A stretch of DNA of 64,000 bases, taken from assembly GCF_004168365.1 (NCBI RefSeq), contig NZ_CP035704.1, forward strand, positions 4,092,001 to 4,156,000. The letters are read 5' to 3'. Both the position numbers and the translations under genes were made by a program. Under the pieces are notes generated by a model that made no database searches, was not told where the DNA came from, and saw only the letters and a list, made by a program, of their open reading frames with translations. This DNA comes from Pseudolysobacter antarcticus (GTDB lineage Bacteria; Pseudomonadota; Gammaproteobacteria; Xanthomonadales; Rhodanobacteraceae). Of the stretch, positions 9,896-18,702 are shown in pieces (positions within the stretch are counted from its first letter, which is position 1; every line of letters starts with the position of its first letter).

Positions 9896-10381
9896 ATGCC
9901 CATCAGCCTGCTGTATGTCTGCTCCGCACTATTGATTCTGTGCGGCCTGATCGGTGCGGTCGTGCCGATCATTCCGGGGGTGCCGCTGATGTTCGCCGGC
10001 ATGTGGCTGGCGGCGTGGGCGGATGGTTATCAAAGCGTCGGGATGTATACGTTGATCGTGCTCGGTGTGCTCAGCTTGCTGGCAATCCTGCTCGATTTTT
10101 TCGCCAGCATGCTCGGCGCAAAACGAGTCGGGGCCAGCGCATGGGCGGTGTTCGGCGCGACCGCCGGTACGCTGGTTGGATTGTTTTTTGGCCTGTTCGG
10201 ATTATTGCTCGGGCCGTTTGTCGGTGCGCTGCTCGGCGAGCTGGTCGACGGCGGCACCTTGCGCAAGGCCGGACATGTCGGCATCGCGACGTGGCTCGGC
10301 ATGCTGGTTGGTACGCTGGTAAAACTCGCGATCTGTTTCAGCATGCTCGGGATTTTTCTGCTGAAGTTTTTTCTGCGCTAG
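9896..10381 (+). CDS. DUF456 family membrane protein
   Basis: 161 residues with about five hydrophobic segments. It begins 'MPISLLYVCSALLILCGLIGAVVPIIPGVPLMFAGMW', where the 'PxIPGxPLMxxG' block is diagnostic of DUF456. A glycine-rich central part ('GATAGTLVGLFFGLFGLLLGP') resembles paired GxxxG helix packing. Function is unknown. The ATG at 9896 is preferred over a TTG three codons upstream because the conserved N-terminus starts there. It is convergent with the GFA-family gene (32-bp gap). Confidence 0.85.
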   Translation: MPISLLYVCSALLILCGLIGAVVPIIPGVPLMFAGMWLAAWADGYQSVGMYTLIVLGVLSLLAILLDFFASMLGAKRVGASAWAVFGATAGTLVGLFFGLFGLLLGPFVGALLGELVDGGTLRKAGHVGIATWLGMLVGTLVKLAICFSMLGIFLLKFFLR

Positions 10382-10413
10382 CGGTATATCGCTCGGACGG
10401 AAAATTCCGCCAC

Positions 10414-10800
10414 TCAATCACGCGACAAATGCGCCACCGCTGCGGTGCTGGCTTCGCGCCGGGTATCGTCGAATAGCGTGATCTCGATATGTTCGATTGT
10501 CGCCGCGTCGAGGCAATGCACGTTGACGTCCACGCCATTGGGATGCGAGCGCGGAATATAAAACGCCTTGATGCCGCAGACCTTGCAGAATCGATGTTTG
10601 GCGACACTGGTATTGAACGTGTATTCGGTCAGTGCATTAGCACCGTCGAGTAGGCGGAAGCGCGACGCCGGCACGATCAGATGCAGAAATCCGCTCATGC
10701 GGCAGATCGAGCAATTGCAGTCGAGCGCATCGATACGCGCGGGCGCCTGCACCTCGAATCGCACGCGGCCGCAATGACATTGTCCGAGATGAATCACCAT
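10414..10800 (-). CDS. GFA-family (glutathione-dependent formaldehyde-activating-like) protein
   Basis: 128 residues, a zinc-binding GFA fold. The cysteine set is visible: 'CHCGRVRFEV' near residue 8, 'CNCSICRMSGF' near 28-38 and 'FCKVCGIKAFY' near 72, as expected for two structural or catalytic Zn sites. The family is named for Gfa, which promotes S-hydroxymethylglutathione formation, but most members lack proven activity. The Met of MVIHLGQCHCG at 10800 is chosen because the domain begins there; the upstream extension is Arg-rich and poorly supported. No pathway neighbour is present. Confidence 0.85.
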   Translation of the reverse strand: MVIHLGQCHCGRVRFEVQAPARIDALDCNCSICRMSGFLHLIVPASRFRLLDGANALTEYTFNTSVAKHRFCKVCGIKAFYIPRSHPNGVDVNVHCLDAATIEHIEITLFDDTRREASTAAVAHLSRD

Positions 10801-10891
10801 GTCGGGATGCTGCCGATTGGCATCGGCTCGCCAACGCAGCAACCTACTCGGCGGCGTGCGCACTCGAGCGAATTGATGCCGACCAACGCCA

Positions 10892-11365
10892 TTATCGCGA
10901 CCGTCTCAGCGCTAGAATCCCCAGCACGATAAACAGCGCAAGCACGGCCAATTGCGCTATCGCAAATGGCGGCTCCTGCTGCGTCGGTGCGGCGGCGTGC
11001 AGCAGCGGAATCTTGGCGAACCCCTGAGCGACCAGAACAAATACCAGAAAATATTCGCTGATGACGATACCGCCCGCGTACACCCAGCGACCGACGCGCG
11101 AGCGTGGCGACGAGCGATCCGCAATAAACACCGCGGCGAGCACCAGCAAGGCAATGATGCCGACGGCAATCGCCGGGGTCATGCCATGGAACGGGAAAAA
11201 GAATCCGGTCACGCTGGTGGCTACGGCCAGATACAGAAACCACGACGTCCATGCGCGTGTTACCGATGCGCCGAGCAGTGCGCGAATCGCAAACACGCCA
11301 GCCAAAATCGCCAGAATGCTGATCGCGGTATGAAACGCGGTGAACAAGCCAAGAGCGTTGATCAT
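10892..11365 (-). CDS. Integral membrane protein of unknown function
   Basis: 157 residues with about five hydrophobic segments ('FHTAISILAILAGVFAIRALLG', 'WFLYLAVATSVTGFFFPFHG', 'AIAVGIIALLVLAAVFIA', 'GIVISEYFLVFVLVAQGF' and 'LAVLALFIVLGILALRRSR'). It resembles small DUF2306/DoxX-like membrane proteins without a diagnostic motif that I can name. It is 91 bp upstream of the GFA gene on the same strand and may be co-transcribed with it. No function is assigned. Confidence 0.72.
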   Translation of the reverse strand: MINALGLFTAFHTAISILAILAGVFAIRALLGASVTRAWTSWFLYLAVATSVTGFFFPFHGMTPAIAVGIIALLVLAAVFIADRSSPRSRVGRWVYAGGIVISEYFLVFVLVAQGFAKIPLLHAAAPTQQEPPFAIAQLAVLALFIVLGILALRRSR

Positions 11366-11813
11366 TTCTGTTTCCTAGTTTTTGAATGAAGTGCAACACC
11401 GAGGTTGAAGTGCGAACCCGCAGCGGATAAAAACGCACCGCCAACCATGCTTCCCGCTCGCGGATGCTGATCTGTCAGGCAGTGAACATCATCGAATCGC
11501 AAGCCCCATCGGCCTCGAATTCCATCGAGCCAGCGCTACGCGGGCAAGACCAAAATTTCCCCAAGTGATCCGATGCGGATGCATGCAACAAGGCCGCTGC
11601 ATTCGCGCTCCAATGATGCCTTGCCCCCAGCGTATTCGCCACCAGATTATTTCCACCCTGCCGAGGTTGCCCATGCAAACTGGATTCCCGCTGGCGCCTT
11701 TTCGGGCAGCGACTTAACAGTGGATTTGCGCAATATGTTTTAGCATCGACACTCGGTGCGTGATTGCATCGCGCGCTGGCAGATTCATCCTCGCAACGAT
11801 CTGGAGACTACAC
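11366..11813. other. Gene-free stretch of about 450 bp
   Basis: No reading frame with credible coding features, RNA gene or clear repeat was seen. The right end must carry the promoter of the downstream osmC-like gene. ATG 11814 is preceded by TGGAGACTACAC, giving a GGAG ribosome site. Confidence 0.4.
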
Positions 11814-12245
11814 ATGAATATCAAACGTACCGCTTCCGCTGCCTGGCAAGGCGGCATTAAAGATGGCAAGGGCAGTATCTCGACGCAGAGCGGCGCGCTT
11901 GCCGCTTATCCGTACGGCTTCAGCAGCCGCTTCGAAGGCAAGCCCGGCACCAATCCCGAAGAACTCATCGGCGCCGCGCATGCGGGCTGTTTCACGATGG
12001 CGTTGTCGCTGATGCTCGGCGAAGCGGGCCTCACCGCGACACACATGGATACCACCGCCGAAGTCACGCTGGAAAAACTCGACGACGGTTTTGCTATCAC
12101 CGCGGTGCATCTCACGCTGAAGGCAACAATCCCCGGCACCGATCAGGCCACGTTTGAACAGATCGCGGCCAAGGCCAAAGCCGGCTGCCCTGTATCCAAA
12201 TTGCTCAACACCAAGATCACGTTCGATGCCACGCTGGTAGCGTGA
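11814..12245 (+). CDS. osmC: OsmC-family peroxiredoxin (organic hydroperoxide reductase)
   Basis: 143 residues, full length for OsmC. The two redox cysteines are Cys59 in 'HAGCFTMAL' and Cys125 in 'AGCPVSKLL', and the family block 'TNPEELIGAAHAGCF' is present. OsmC reduces organic hydroperoxides in the cytosol using thiol donors such as lipoylated proteins; the lpdA and aceF genes at 53-56 kb could in principle supply these, but that is speculation. The start ATG 11814 has a GGAG site at the expected spacing. It is followed by a tautomerase gene 87 bp downstream, possibly a small stress operon. Confidence 0.93.
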   Translation: MNIKRTASAAWQGGIKDGKGSISTQSGALAAYPYGFSSRFEGKPGTNPEELIGAAHAGCFTMALSLMLGEAGLTATHMDTTAEVTLEKLDDGFAITAVHLTLKATIPGTDQATFEQIAAKAKAGCPVSKLLNTKITFDATLVA

Positions 12246-12332
12246 TGCGAGCGTGGCAAGCGTCGCCGCACCTGCCCGACGCCGGTCGAAGCTGCTGTGT
12301 TTTTTCCTGACCAATCATCAAAGGATTTACCC

Positions 12333-12719
12333 ATGCCACTCGCAAGAATCGATCTGATCGAAGGCAAGTCCGCGGATTATCGCGCCGGTATCGGCGAAGT
12401 CATTTACGAAGCGATGCGTTCCGCCCTGGACGTGCCGGCTGATGATCGTTTCCAGATCATCACCGAACATCGCGCCGACCAAATGGCGATGGACAAGACC
12501 TATCTTGGCATCACGCGGACCGACAACTGCGTGATCATCCAGATCACCTTGAACGAAGGCCGCACGTTCGAAAAAAAGGCGGCGTTTTATCACGCCGTCG
12601 CCGAGGGTTTGCATGCACGCATCGGCCTGCGCAAGGAAGATGTTTTCATCAACCTGGTCGAAGTGAAAAAAGAGAACTGGTCGTTCGGCAACGGCGAGGC
12701 GCAGTACGCGCCGAAGTGA
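12333..12719 (+). CDS. Tautomerase-family protein
   Basis: 128 residues of the 4-oxalocrotonate tautomerase superfamily (long, Tautomerase_2 type). The mature N-terminus would be Pro2 (MPLARIDLIEGKS), the catalytic base of the family after Met removal. 'DRFQIITEH' and 'EDVFINLVEVKKENWSFGNG' are typical of this subgroup, which includes YusQ-like proteins. The ATG at 12333 is required for the catalytic Pro. It lies downstream of osmC on the same strand. Substrate is unknown. Confidence 0.9.
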   Translation: MPLARIDLIEGKSADYRAGIGEVIYEAMRSALDVPADDRFQIITEHRADQMAMDKTYLGITRTDNCVIIQITLNEGRTFEKKAAFYHAVAEGLHARIGLRKEDVFINLVEVKKENWSFGNGEAQYAPK

Positions 12720-12907
12720 TTGCGGGTTCAAACTCGCGCGTATCTCGTCGATGAATCCGTCACTCCAACGAAGGCTGAGTGGCTTTTCAACAGCGAAGCT
12801 GGTCAATGACGAGCGGAGACCATCGCCGAATGGCACTACTTTCGGCCTATTTGCGCGCGCGCCAATTGCGGCTAACCTCGGCTGTCATCATCGACCCGAG
12901 GTGTGCC

Positions 12908-14662
12908 ATGTTTCGTCGTCATTTGTTCACCGTCATCGCGCTCACATTGAGCAGCGCCTGCGTCTTCGCGGCCACGCCCGAATGGGTAACCAAGAGCAAC
13001 AAGAACGCGCAGTTGCTGCTCGATGTGCAGGCCAGCTTCAATCCCGAATTCGCCGCGCGCAGCGGCTTGAACGGTTACGATGACAAGATCATCGACCTCG
13101 GTCCGAACGTCAACGCGCGTTCGCGCGAGGCAACCCAAAAGGTCAAGGCCGAACTCGAAAAACGTCTCGCCACCGAGACCGATGCGCATGTCAAGCAGGA
13201 TCTCGAAATCATGCTGCAGGCCGCGAGCCTGCGCATCGCGGATAGCGAGCTCAACGAGAAATATTTCCTGCCGTATACCGATATCGGCCAGCTCGAATTC
13301 AACGGCTTGCGCGCACTGCTCAACGACCAGATCGATGCCAAACGCCGCGACGTCGCGCTGATCCGCCTGAAGCGTTATGCCGGCCTGGAAAAAGGTGGCA
13401 CGCCACTAACCGAGCTTGCCAAACGCCGCACGCTGGAACATCTCGACAACACCGCGCTACAGGGTCCGTTCAAGACCGAACTCGAACAAGGTGTGGCGAA
13501 TACGCCGCGTTACATCAGCGGTATTCGCGAGCTGTTCGTGAAATACAAGATCAAGAATGCCGATGCCGCCCTCGCCGCGCTCGAACAGCAGCTCAAGGAT
13601 TACAGCGAGTGGACACGCAGCACCGTGTTGCCGCGCGCGCGTGCGGATTTCCATCTGCCGCCGGAAGTGTATGCGCATAACTTGAAACAGGTCGGCATCG
13701 ATATTCCGCCGGAGCAACTGATCGCCGCGGCGCAGCTCGAATTTGCCGAAACGCGCAATGAAATGCGTTCACTCGCAGCGATTATCGCGAAAGAAAAAGG
13801 CTATGCCAGCAGCGACTATCGCGATGTGATCCACGAACTGAAAAAGAAGCAGCTGGCACGCGATACGATCGAGCCGTATTACAAAGATCGCATCAGCGCG
13901 ATCGAGGACATCATCCGCCGCGAGCATATCGTCACCGTGCCGAATCGGCCGATGATCATGCGCGTGGCCTCCGAGGCCGAAAGCGCCGCGCAACCGGCGC
14001 CGCACATGGAACCACCGCGCCTGATCGGCAATACCGGCGAACGCGGCCAGTTTGTGTTGCCGCTCGGCGTGCCGACCGGTGATGCGTCCAGCACCTACGA
14101 CGACTTCACCAACGAAGCCGCGTCGTGGACCCTGACCGCACACGAAGGCCGCCCGGGCCACGAGCTGCAGTTTTCCTCAATGGTGGAAAACGGCGTATCA
14201 CTCGCGCGCAGCCTGTTCGCCTTCAACAGCGTCAATGTCGAAGGCTGGGCGCTGTACGCCGAAGCGGAAATGAAACCGTACGAGCCGCTCGAAGGCCAGA
14301 TGATCGCCCTGCAAGCGCGTCTGCAACGCGCCGCGCGTGCGTTCATCGATCCGATGGTGAATCTGGGCCGCATGACGCCGCAACAGGCGCACGACATTCT
14401 GACGCAGGATGTCGTGTTATCCGAAGCGATGACCAAGCAGGAAGTGGATCGTTACACCTTCCGCTCGCCCGGCCAGGCCACGAGTTATTTTTACGGCTAT
14501 ACGCGCCTGATGCAATTGCGGGTGGAAACGGAATTGAAGCTCGGCAACAAAAAACTGGATCGCCAGGCATTTCATGATTTTATTTTGGCGCAGGGTTTAT
14601 TGCCGCCAGATTTGTTACGTAAAGCGGTAATGGACGTTTTTGTGCCGAGTCAGCTTAAATAG
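12908..14662 (+). CDS. DUF885 family protein, putative secreted metal-dependent hydrolase
   Basis: 584 residues with a Sec signal peptide (MFRRHLFTVIALTLSSACVFA). The family-defining 'HEGRPGHELQ' occurs near residues 412-421 and resembles an HExxH-type zinc site; 'NVEGWALYAE' about 35 residues later would supply a further Glu ligand. DUF885 proteins are thought to be M32/M49-related peptidases acting in the periplasm or at the surface. The start at 12908 is chosen because it opens the signal peptide. A strong hairpin follows the gene. It is the last chromosomal gene before the integron. Confidence 0.87.
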   Translation: MFRRHLFTVIALTLSSACVFAATPEWVTKSNKNAQLLLDVQASFNPEFAARSGLNGYDDKIIDLGPNVNARSREATQKVKAELEKRLATETDAHVKQDLEIMLQAASLRIADSELNEKYFLPYTDIGQLEFNGLRALLNDQIDAKRRDVALIRLKRYAGLEKGGTPLTELAKRRTLEHLDNTALQGPFKTELEQGVANTPRYISGIRELFVKYKIKNADAALAALEQQLKDYSEWTRSTVLPRARADFHLPPEVYAHNLKQVGIDIPPEQLIAAAQLEFAETRNEMRSLAAIIAKEKGYASSDYRDVIHELKKKQLARDTIEPYYKDRISAIEDIIRREHIVTVPNRPMIMRVASEAESAAQPAPHMEPPRLIGNTGERGQFVLPLGVPTGDASSTYDDFTNEAASWTLTAHEGRPGHELQFSSMVENGVSLARSLFAFNSVNVEGWALYAEAEMKPYEPLEGQMIALQARLQRAARAFIDPMVNLGRMTPQQAHDILTQDVVLSEAMTKQEVDRYTFRSPGQATSYFYGYTRLMQLRVETELKLGNKKLDRQAFHDFILAQGLLPPDLLRKAVMDVFVPSQLK

Positions 14663-14676
14663 TAATTTCAGAATTG

Positions 14677-14707
14677 TGGCCGCCCCGCAGAAAATGCGCG
14701 GGCGGCC
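14677..14707 (+). terminator. GC-rich hairpin after the DUF885 gene
   Basis: GGCCGCC at the left pairs with GGCGGCC at the right around an AGAAAAT-containing loop, 15 bp after the stop codon. A T-rich tract (CTTTTTT) follows about 20 bp later. This is a plausible terminator separating the gene from the convergent integrase. Confidence 0.6.
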
Positions 14708-14787
14708 CGCTTTCGCCACGGCGCTTTTTTAACCACGCGGAAGATATCGAAACTGTTTTCGGTCAAGCCTCATTGCAGGCTTGAAGT

Positions 14788-15783
14788 TCATAACGAATCC
14801 AGCGGGCTCAACACGCCTCGGCCACCCTTGTTCATCACGTGCGTATAGATCTGCGTGGTGCTCACATCCTGATGGCCGAGTAGTTCCTGCACCGTGCGAA
14901 TGTCGTATCCCGATTGCAGCATGTGCGTGGCAAAACTGTGGCGCAGTACATGCGGCGTACACGGCTTGTCGATGGCAGCACGCTTCGCGGCAAGGGAAAC
15001 GGCTTTCTGGATCGACTGCTCGTGCACATGATGCCGCCGTTGCGCGGCCGAGCGCGGGTCGATGCTGCGCACCGCACTCGGAAACACGTATTGCCAGCCC
15101 CATGACTTCGCCGCGTTTTTGTATTTCATCGCGAGCGCATCTGGCAACCAGACGCTGCCCATGCCATCGGCCAGATCCTTCTGATGCAAAGCCCGCGCGT
15201 GCTCAATCTGCTCACGCAACGGCAAAATCAGATTCTCCGGTAATACCGTAATCCGATCCTTGCTGCCTTTGCCTTCGCGGATGATGATTTCGCGACGCTC
15301 GAACTCGATATCCTTGATGCGCAGTCGCAGCCCTTCCAGCACACGCATGCCAGCGCCATAAAGCAATGAAGCCACCAGCCACGTGACGCCGTTCAACTGC
15401 AACAACAGCTCGCGAACTTCACGCTGCGTGAGTACCACGGGCAAGCGCCGCGAAACCTTCGCCGCCACCACCTCGCTCAACCACGGCAACTCGATTTGCA
15501 GCACCTTCTTGTACAGGAACAGCAACGCCGCCTTGGCCTGATTTTGCGTACTCGCGGACACCTTTCGCTCGACCGCCAAGTGCGTCAAAAACGCCTCCAC
15601 CTCGGCAACACCCATATCACGTGGATGGCGTTTTTCATGAAACAAAATAAAACGCCGCGCCCAGTCGGCATACGCATCCTCGGTGCGGATCGAATAATGC
15701 AGCGCACGAATACGCGCACGCAGTTGATCCAGCAATTTTGGCGATTGCGAGCCCGCAACAACGGAATTTTTCGCCCTCTCCAT
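14788..15783 (-). CDS. intI: Integron integrase IntI
   Basis: 331-residue tyrosine recombinase that joins attC of cassettes to attI or other attC sites. The catalytic set is visible: Arg147 (GAGMRVLEGLRL), Lys173 region (GKGSKDR), His278 and Arg281 (PHVLRHSFATH), His304 (LLGHQDV) and Tyr313 (QIYTHV). The extra IntI-specific helix, absent from XerC/D, is seen at 213-236 ('LPDALAMKYKNAAKSWGWQY' then VFPS). The start at 15783 gives the normal integrase length; an in-frame Met at 15906 adds a non-conserved leader. It is transcribed away from the cassettes, the usual integron arrangement. No LexA box was recognised upstream. Confidence 0.95.
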   Translation of the reverse strand: MERAKNSVVAGSQSPKLLDQLRARIRALHYSIRTEDAYADWARRFILFHEKRHPRDMGVAEVEAFLTHLAVERKVSASTQNQAKAALLFLYKKVLQIELPWLSEVVAAKVSRRLPVVLTQREVRELLLQLNGVTWLVASLLYGAGMRVLEGLRLRIKDIEFERREIIIREGKGSKDRITVLPENLILPLREQIEHARALHQKDLADGMGSVWLPDALAMKYKNAAKSWGWQYVFPSAVRSIDPRSAAQRRHHVHEQSIQKAVSLAAKRAAIDKPCTPHVLRHSFATHMLQSGYDIRTVQELLGHQDVSTTQIYTHVMNKGGRGVLSPLDSL

Positions 15784-15929
15784 CCGCGAAATATTAGGCG
15801 GCCTAAATCTGGGAAGCAAGTGCGAGCTGTGTGAACGGCAAGCACTTTTATAGCTACTCCTTGCTGACAGCGCCAACGCCGTTGACTTTAGAACGCCTTC
15901 GCGCAAGACTCACCACATTCCTAATTCTA

Positions 15930-15936
15930 GTTAGCG
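15930..15936 (+). other. attI recombination core / start of cassette 1
   Basis: GTTAGCGCC at 15930-15938 lies 147 bp upstream of the intI start and just before the first cassette gene. Its reverse complement, GCGCTAAC, is the R'' box at the end of the first cassette (16353). This marks the first recombination point. The full attI extent cannot be defined by eye. Confidence 0.7.
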
Positions 15937-15951
15937 CCACAAAAGCACACT

Positions 15952-16359
15952 ATGCGCATCGTGATATTAGTCATTACTTTTATGCTTGTCGTCCCCGCGG
16001 ACGCATTCGCGTGCAAGATTAGAGTTGGCTATCCTGAGCACTTGGATATTGATACTCCGACTCATTACTACGTCGTCAAGATCAAAAAAGCAGCGCCAGA
16101 TGGCTACTCCGGCATAGTTCTTCGCTCATTCGGTGGGTACTTCCCCGCTCATCACGGAGTTAGTATTGAGTTCATACAGAATGAAGAGGCGCACGCAATT
16201 TGTCCCCGCCAATTTTCGGCTGGACACACTTATCTTTTGCAGTCCGCGAGTGAGTCCGGAGATATGGAGGTTTCTCGCTACATTGGAATCAATATCTCTT
16301 CGTCTCATGAGCGTTACAAGACCTACGTGCACGATCTCGCGGCCGCGGTCGGGCGCTAA
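15952..16359 (+). CDS. Cassette 1: small exported protein, unknown function
   Basis: 135 residues with an N-terminal signal peptide (MRIVILVITFMLVVPADAFA). The mature part contains Cys residues, 'HYYVVKIKKAAPDGYSGIV' and 'EEAHAICPRQFSAGHTYLLQ', and resembles no family I can name. It starts 16 bp after the attI core, and its stop codon overlaps the R'' box of attC1 (GGGCGCTAAC), as is typical of compact cassettes. Codon use is more AT-rich than the flanking chromosome, consistent with foreign origin. As first cassette it is the most likely to be expressed from an integron promoter, though I could not identify one. Confidence 0.75.
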   Translation: MRIVILVITFMLVVPADAFACKIRVGYPEHLDIDTPTHYYVVKIKKAAPDGYSGIVLRSFGGYFPAHHGVSIEFIQNEEAHAICPRQFSAGHTYLLQSASESGDMEVSRYIGINISSSHERYKTYVHDLAAAVGR

Positions 16360-16439
16360 CAATTCATTCAAGCCGACCGCCGGGGTCGGGCTAGTTATTT
16401 CCAACCGCCGCCGGCCGGCGGCGGCTTAATTCAGGCGTT
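16353..16439 (+). other. attC1 (interrupted by IS copy 1)
   Basis: R'' GCGCTAAC at 16353-16360, a GC-rich stem region around CGCCGCCGG/CCGGCGGCG, and L'/R' arm TTAATTCAGGCGTT ending at 16439. The remaining core bases AGGC lie beyond the IS at 18193-18196, so the undisrupted core would read GTTAGGC. Confidence 0.85.
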
Positions 16440-18189
16440 GAGGCTGTAGAAAAACCCCTTTTCGAGCACGCGCGATGATCTTCGCGGCGATATGAGAACG
16501 CTGCATGTCAGGGTGTTTGTCTGCCGACGCGCTCGTGGTGCGCGTCGGCATCCGGGCCATAGCTGCCTGATGCGTAAAACCCTCGAAGCGCGCGGGCTTT
16601 TCCGTTGCCTTCATGCTGCTTTTCGGTAGTTCGCCCACTTCTCGATGTTGTGCACCAGAGCGAACAGCTTCCATTGACCATCCACCTTTGTCTGGCCACG
16701 CAGGGTGAAGCGGTTGAGCCGTTTGTTGTGGCGCAGGTTACCGAACACCGGCTCGACCGTGGCGAAGCGTCTTCCATACTGTTCGCGGCCTTCGTCACTG
16801 TCGATGCGTTCGCGCATGCGTTGCGTGTGCGTGGCGATGGCTTTGCGCGTGAGCACGGCGACTTGCCGTGCCGGTGTCGTCTCGGGTTTGCGCAGGCATT
16901 GCGCTCGTCGTGTGCAGTGCTCGCACGTCGCTGCCGGCGCGCGGAACTTGATGGCGGCGTAACTACCGATGGTGCAGTCCTTGCCATTGCGATACAGCCG
17001 TTGACCGGCCGGGCAGATGGCGTGCGAATGATCTGCTGCGATGATGAAATCCTCGCTGCCAAACAGGCGCGGTTTCTTTGCTCGACGTGATTTGTCGTAA
17101 AGCGGATCGGGCTTGCTCGTGTGTTTGCCCTGCTCGGCAAACCGTTCGTCGCGACGGCGCATCTGGTTGTCGGCAATCAATGCATCGATACCGCGTTCGG
17201 CCAGTGCGGCGAGGTTGGCTTCGCAGTGATAACCGGCATCGGCGGTGATCAGCGTGGTGGCGTTGCGTTGATAGGCGCAGGCATCCAGCACCGGCAGCAG
17301 CAGCTCTTGTTCCGATCCGGTGCCATGCGCCGAGGCCTCGACAATGACCTGATGTGCAGCATCGACGACAGCGACGCCGCAGTAGCCTTGGATCACCCCT
17401 TTGTCGGTAGCCAGCTTGGCCGAGGCGTTGTCGGTGCGGTTGGATTTACGGATCGATCCGCGCGTACCGGCGCGGTCGGTGGGGTTCTCGATTAGCCACG
17501 TGCGCAGCTTCGCTGCTTCCTTCGTCAGGCGCTCGATGCGTGCGGTCGCCTTCGCATCCATGACGGTCTCGGCGCTGCCGGCATCGTTGGCCTGATGACG
17601 GTCGAGCATGGTCTTGGCGGCACGCTCCATCTTCTGTGCTTGCGCGAGAAACTCCGCGCGTGTGCCGGAGCGGTGCTTCGAGGCATTCGACGGCAGTTTG
17701 ACGCCGTCGATGGCGAACATGGTTCGCCCGATCAGACCTTCCTTGCCGAGCAGCGTCAGTACCTGACCGAACACCGACGCGATCGCATCCCGCGAGCGGC
17801 TGACGAAGTCCGCGATCGTGGTGAAGTGCGGCTTGGCATCGCCCGTGATCGCGATGAACACAACATTGTCGCGGCACGCGCGCTCGATCGCACGTGAGCT
17901 GATCATGCCTTGCGAGTAGGCCAACAGCACTGCCTTGAGCAACATCGCCGGCGCATGCGCCGACGCACCGACCTCATCGTTGCGGTAGTGCGCATCGAAC
18001 AGCGATAAGTCCAGCGCGTCGACGACGTGATGCACGGCGTGGGCGAACGAGCCCGGTAGCAACTGCGCTTCCAGATCCACCGGCAACAGCCGCGGACTCA
18101 TGTCCACCACTTTGTAGCGCGCCATCACCGACTCCCTTGATCATCTCGCTTCTTGCGAGCAAGATCGGGGCCAGTTTTTCTACAGCTTC
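16440..18189 (-). mobile_element. IS1182-family insertion sequence, copy 1 (1750 bp)
   Basis: Bounded by GAGGCTGTAGAAAAAC at the left and the complement of GAAGCTGTAGAAAAAC at the right (15 of 16 terminal-inverted-repeat positions match). It is flanked on both sides by GTT (16437-16439 and 18190-18192), a likely 3-bp target duplication. A 10-bp perfect hairpin (GCCGACGCGC / GCGCGTCGGC, 16523-16549) lies just after the transposase stop. The insertion splits an attC core between GTT and AGGC. Confidence 0.9.
16611..18125 (-). CDS. IS1182-family DDE transposase, copy 1
   Basis: 504 residues from the ATG at 18125, preceded by AAGGGAG; a GTG one codon upstream is too close to the ribosome site. 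A DDE-type transposase of the IS1182 group: N-terminal DUF772-like part ('YKVVDMSPRLLPVDLEAQLL', 'SQGMISSRAIERACRDNV'), first Asp in 'MFAIDGVKLPSNASKH', second Asp in 'LITADAGYHCEANL', a CxxC pair ('CEHCTRRAQC') and the catalytic Glu in 'TVEPVFGNLRHNKRLNRF'. The protein is identical in all three copies, pointing to recent spread. It is read opposite to the cassette genes. Confidence 0.92.
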   Translation of the reverse strand: MARYKVVDMSPRLLPVDLEAQLLPGSFAHAVHHVVDALDLSLFDAHYRNDEVGASAHAPAMLLKAVLLAYSQGMISSRAIERACRDNVVFIAITGDAKPHFTTIADFVSRSRDAIASVFGQVLTLLGKEGLIGRTMFAIDGVKLPSNASKHRSGTRAEFLAQAQKMERAAKTMLDRHQANDAGSAETVMDAKATARIERLTKEAAKLRTWLIENPTDRAGTRGSIRKSNRTDNASAKLATDKGVIQGYCGVAVVDAAHQVIVEASAHGTGSEQELLLPVLDACAYQRNATTLITADAGYHCEANLAALAERGIDALIADNQMRRRDERFAEQGKHTSKPDPLYDKSRRAKKPRLFGSEDFIIAADHSHAICPAGQRLYRNGKDCTIGSYAAIKFRAPAATCEHCTRRAQCLRKPETTPARQVAVLTRKAIATHTQRMRERIDSDEGREQYGRRFATVEPVFGNLRHNKRLNRFTLRGQTKVDGQWKLFALVHNIEKWANYRKAA

Positions 18190-18222
18190 GTTAGGCGGCA
18201 GTGATACGCCGAGGATATGCAA

Positions 18223-18603
18223 ATGAAAACAACACTTTCCCCCATGCTTTCAGTGCGCCGCGGTTCGCAGGCAATCCAATTCTATGAGGCAGCTTTTGGT
18301 GCCGAGGTTGTGTATCGCGTAGACGACGATTCTGGCGCGGTGGTGGCGCAGCTATCTGCCTCAGGCGCGGAGTTCTGGGTCGCTGACGAGTCGCCGGAGC
18401 ATGGCAACTTCAGCCCGGAATCTTTGGACGGATCTACCTGCAGAATAGTGCTTGTGGTTGAGGATCCTGAAACTGTGTTCAAGCGCGCCATCGCTGCAGG
18501 CGCCACAGAAGTTTGGCCCGTAGATCATAGGCATTGTTGGCTCATCGGTCGCGTCGTTGACCCGTATGGGCATCACTGGGAGATAGGTAGGCCGCCCTCA
18601 TGA
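18223..18603 (+). CDS. Cassette 2: VOC-family protein (PhnB/glyoxalase-like)
   Basis: 126 residues, one vicinal-oxygen-chelate module pair. Visible features are 'MLSVRRGSQAIQFYEAAFGAEVVYRVDD', 'LVVEDPETVFKRAIAAGATEV' and the C-terminal 'GRVVDPYGHHWEIGRPP', typical of PhnB-like/bleomycin-resistance-type dimeric VOC proteins. ATG 18223 is chosen over 18217 because GAGG at 18211-18214 is at proper spacing. The cassette begins at the core at 18190 right of IS copy 1, and attC2 follows 10 bp after the stop. Substrate is unknown; resistance to a small molecule is possible but unproven. Confidence 0.85.
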   Translation: MKTTLSPMLSVRRGSQAIQFYEAAFGAEVVYRVDDDSGAVVAQLSASGAEFWVADESPEHGNFSPESLDGSTCRIVLVVEDPETVFKRAIAAGATEVWPVDHRHCWLIGRVVDPYGHHWEIGRPPS

Positions 18604-18613
18604 ATCGGGAACC

Positions 18614-18699
18614 GCCGCCTAACTACTCATTCAACGCGACCGCTACCTGCTGTCGCAATTCCCGCCGCCTCGCGCGGCGCGTTAATTCAAACGTTAGAT
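18614..18699 (+). other. attC2
   Basis: R'' GCCGCCTAAC at 18614-18623 is the exact reverse complement of GTTAGGCGGC at the cassette start (18190-18199). The right arm reads GCGTTAATTCAAACGTTAGAT ending at 18699. The internal palindrome is GC-rich (GCCGCCTCGCGCGGCG). Confidence 0.9.
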
Positions 18700-18702
18700 G
18701 CC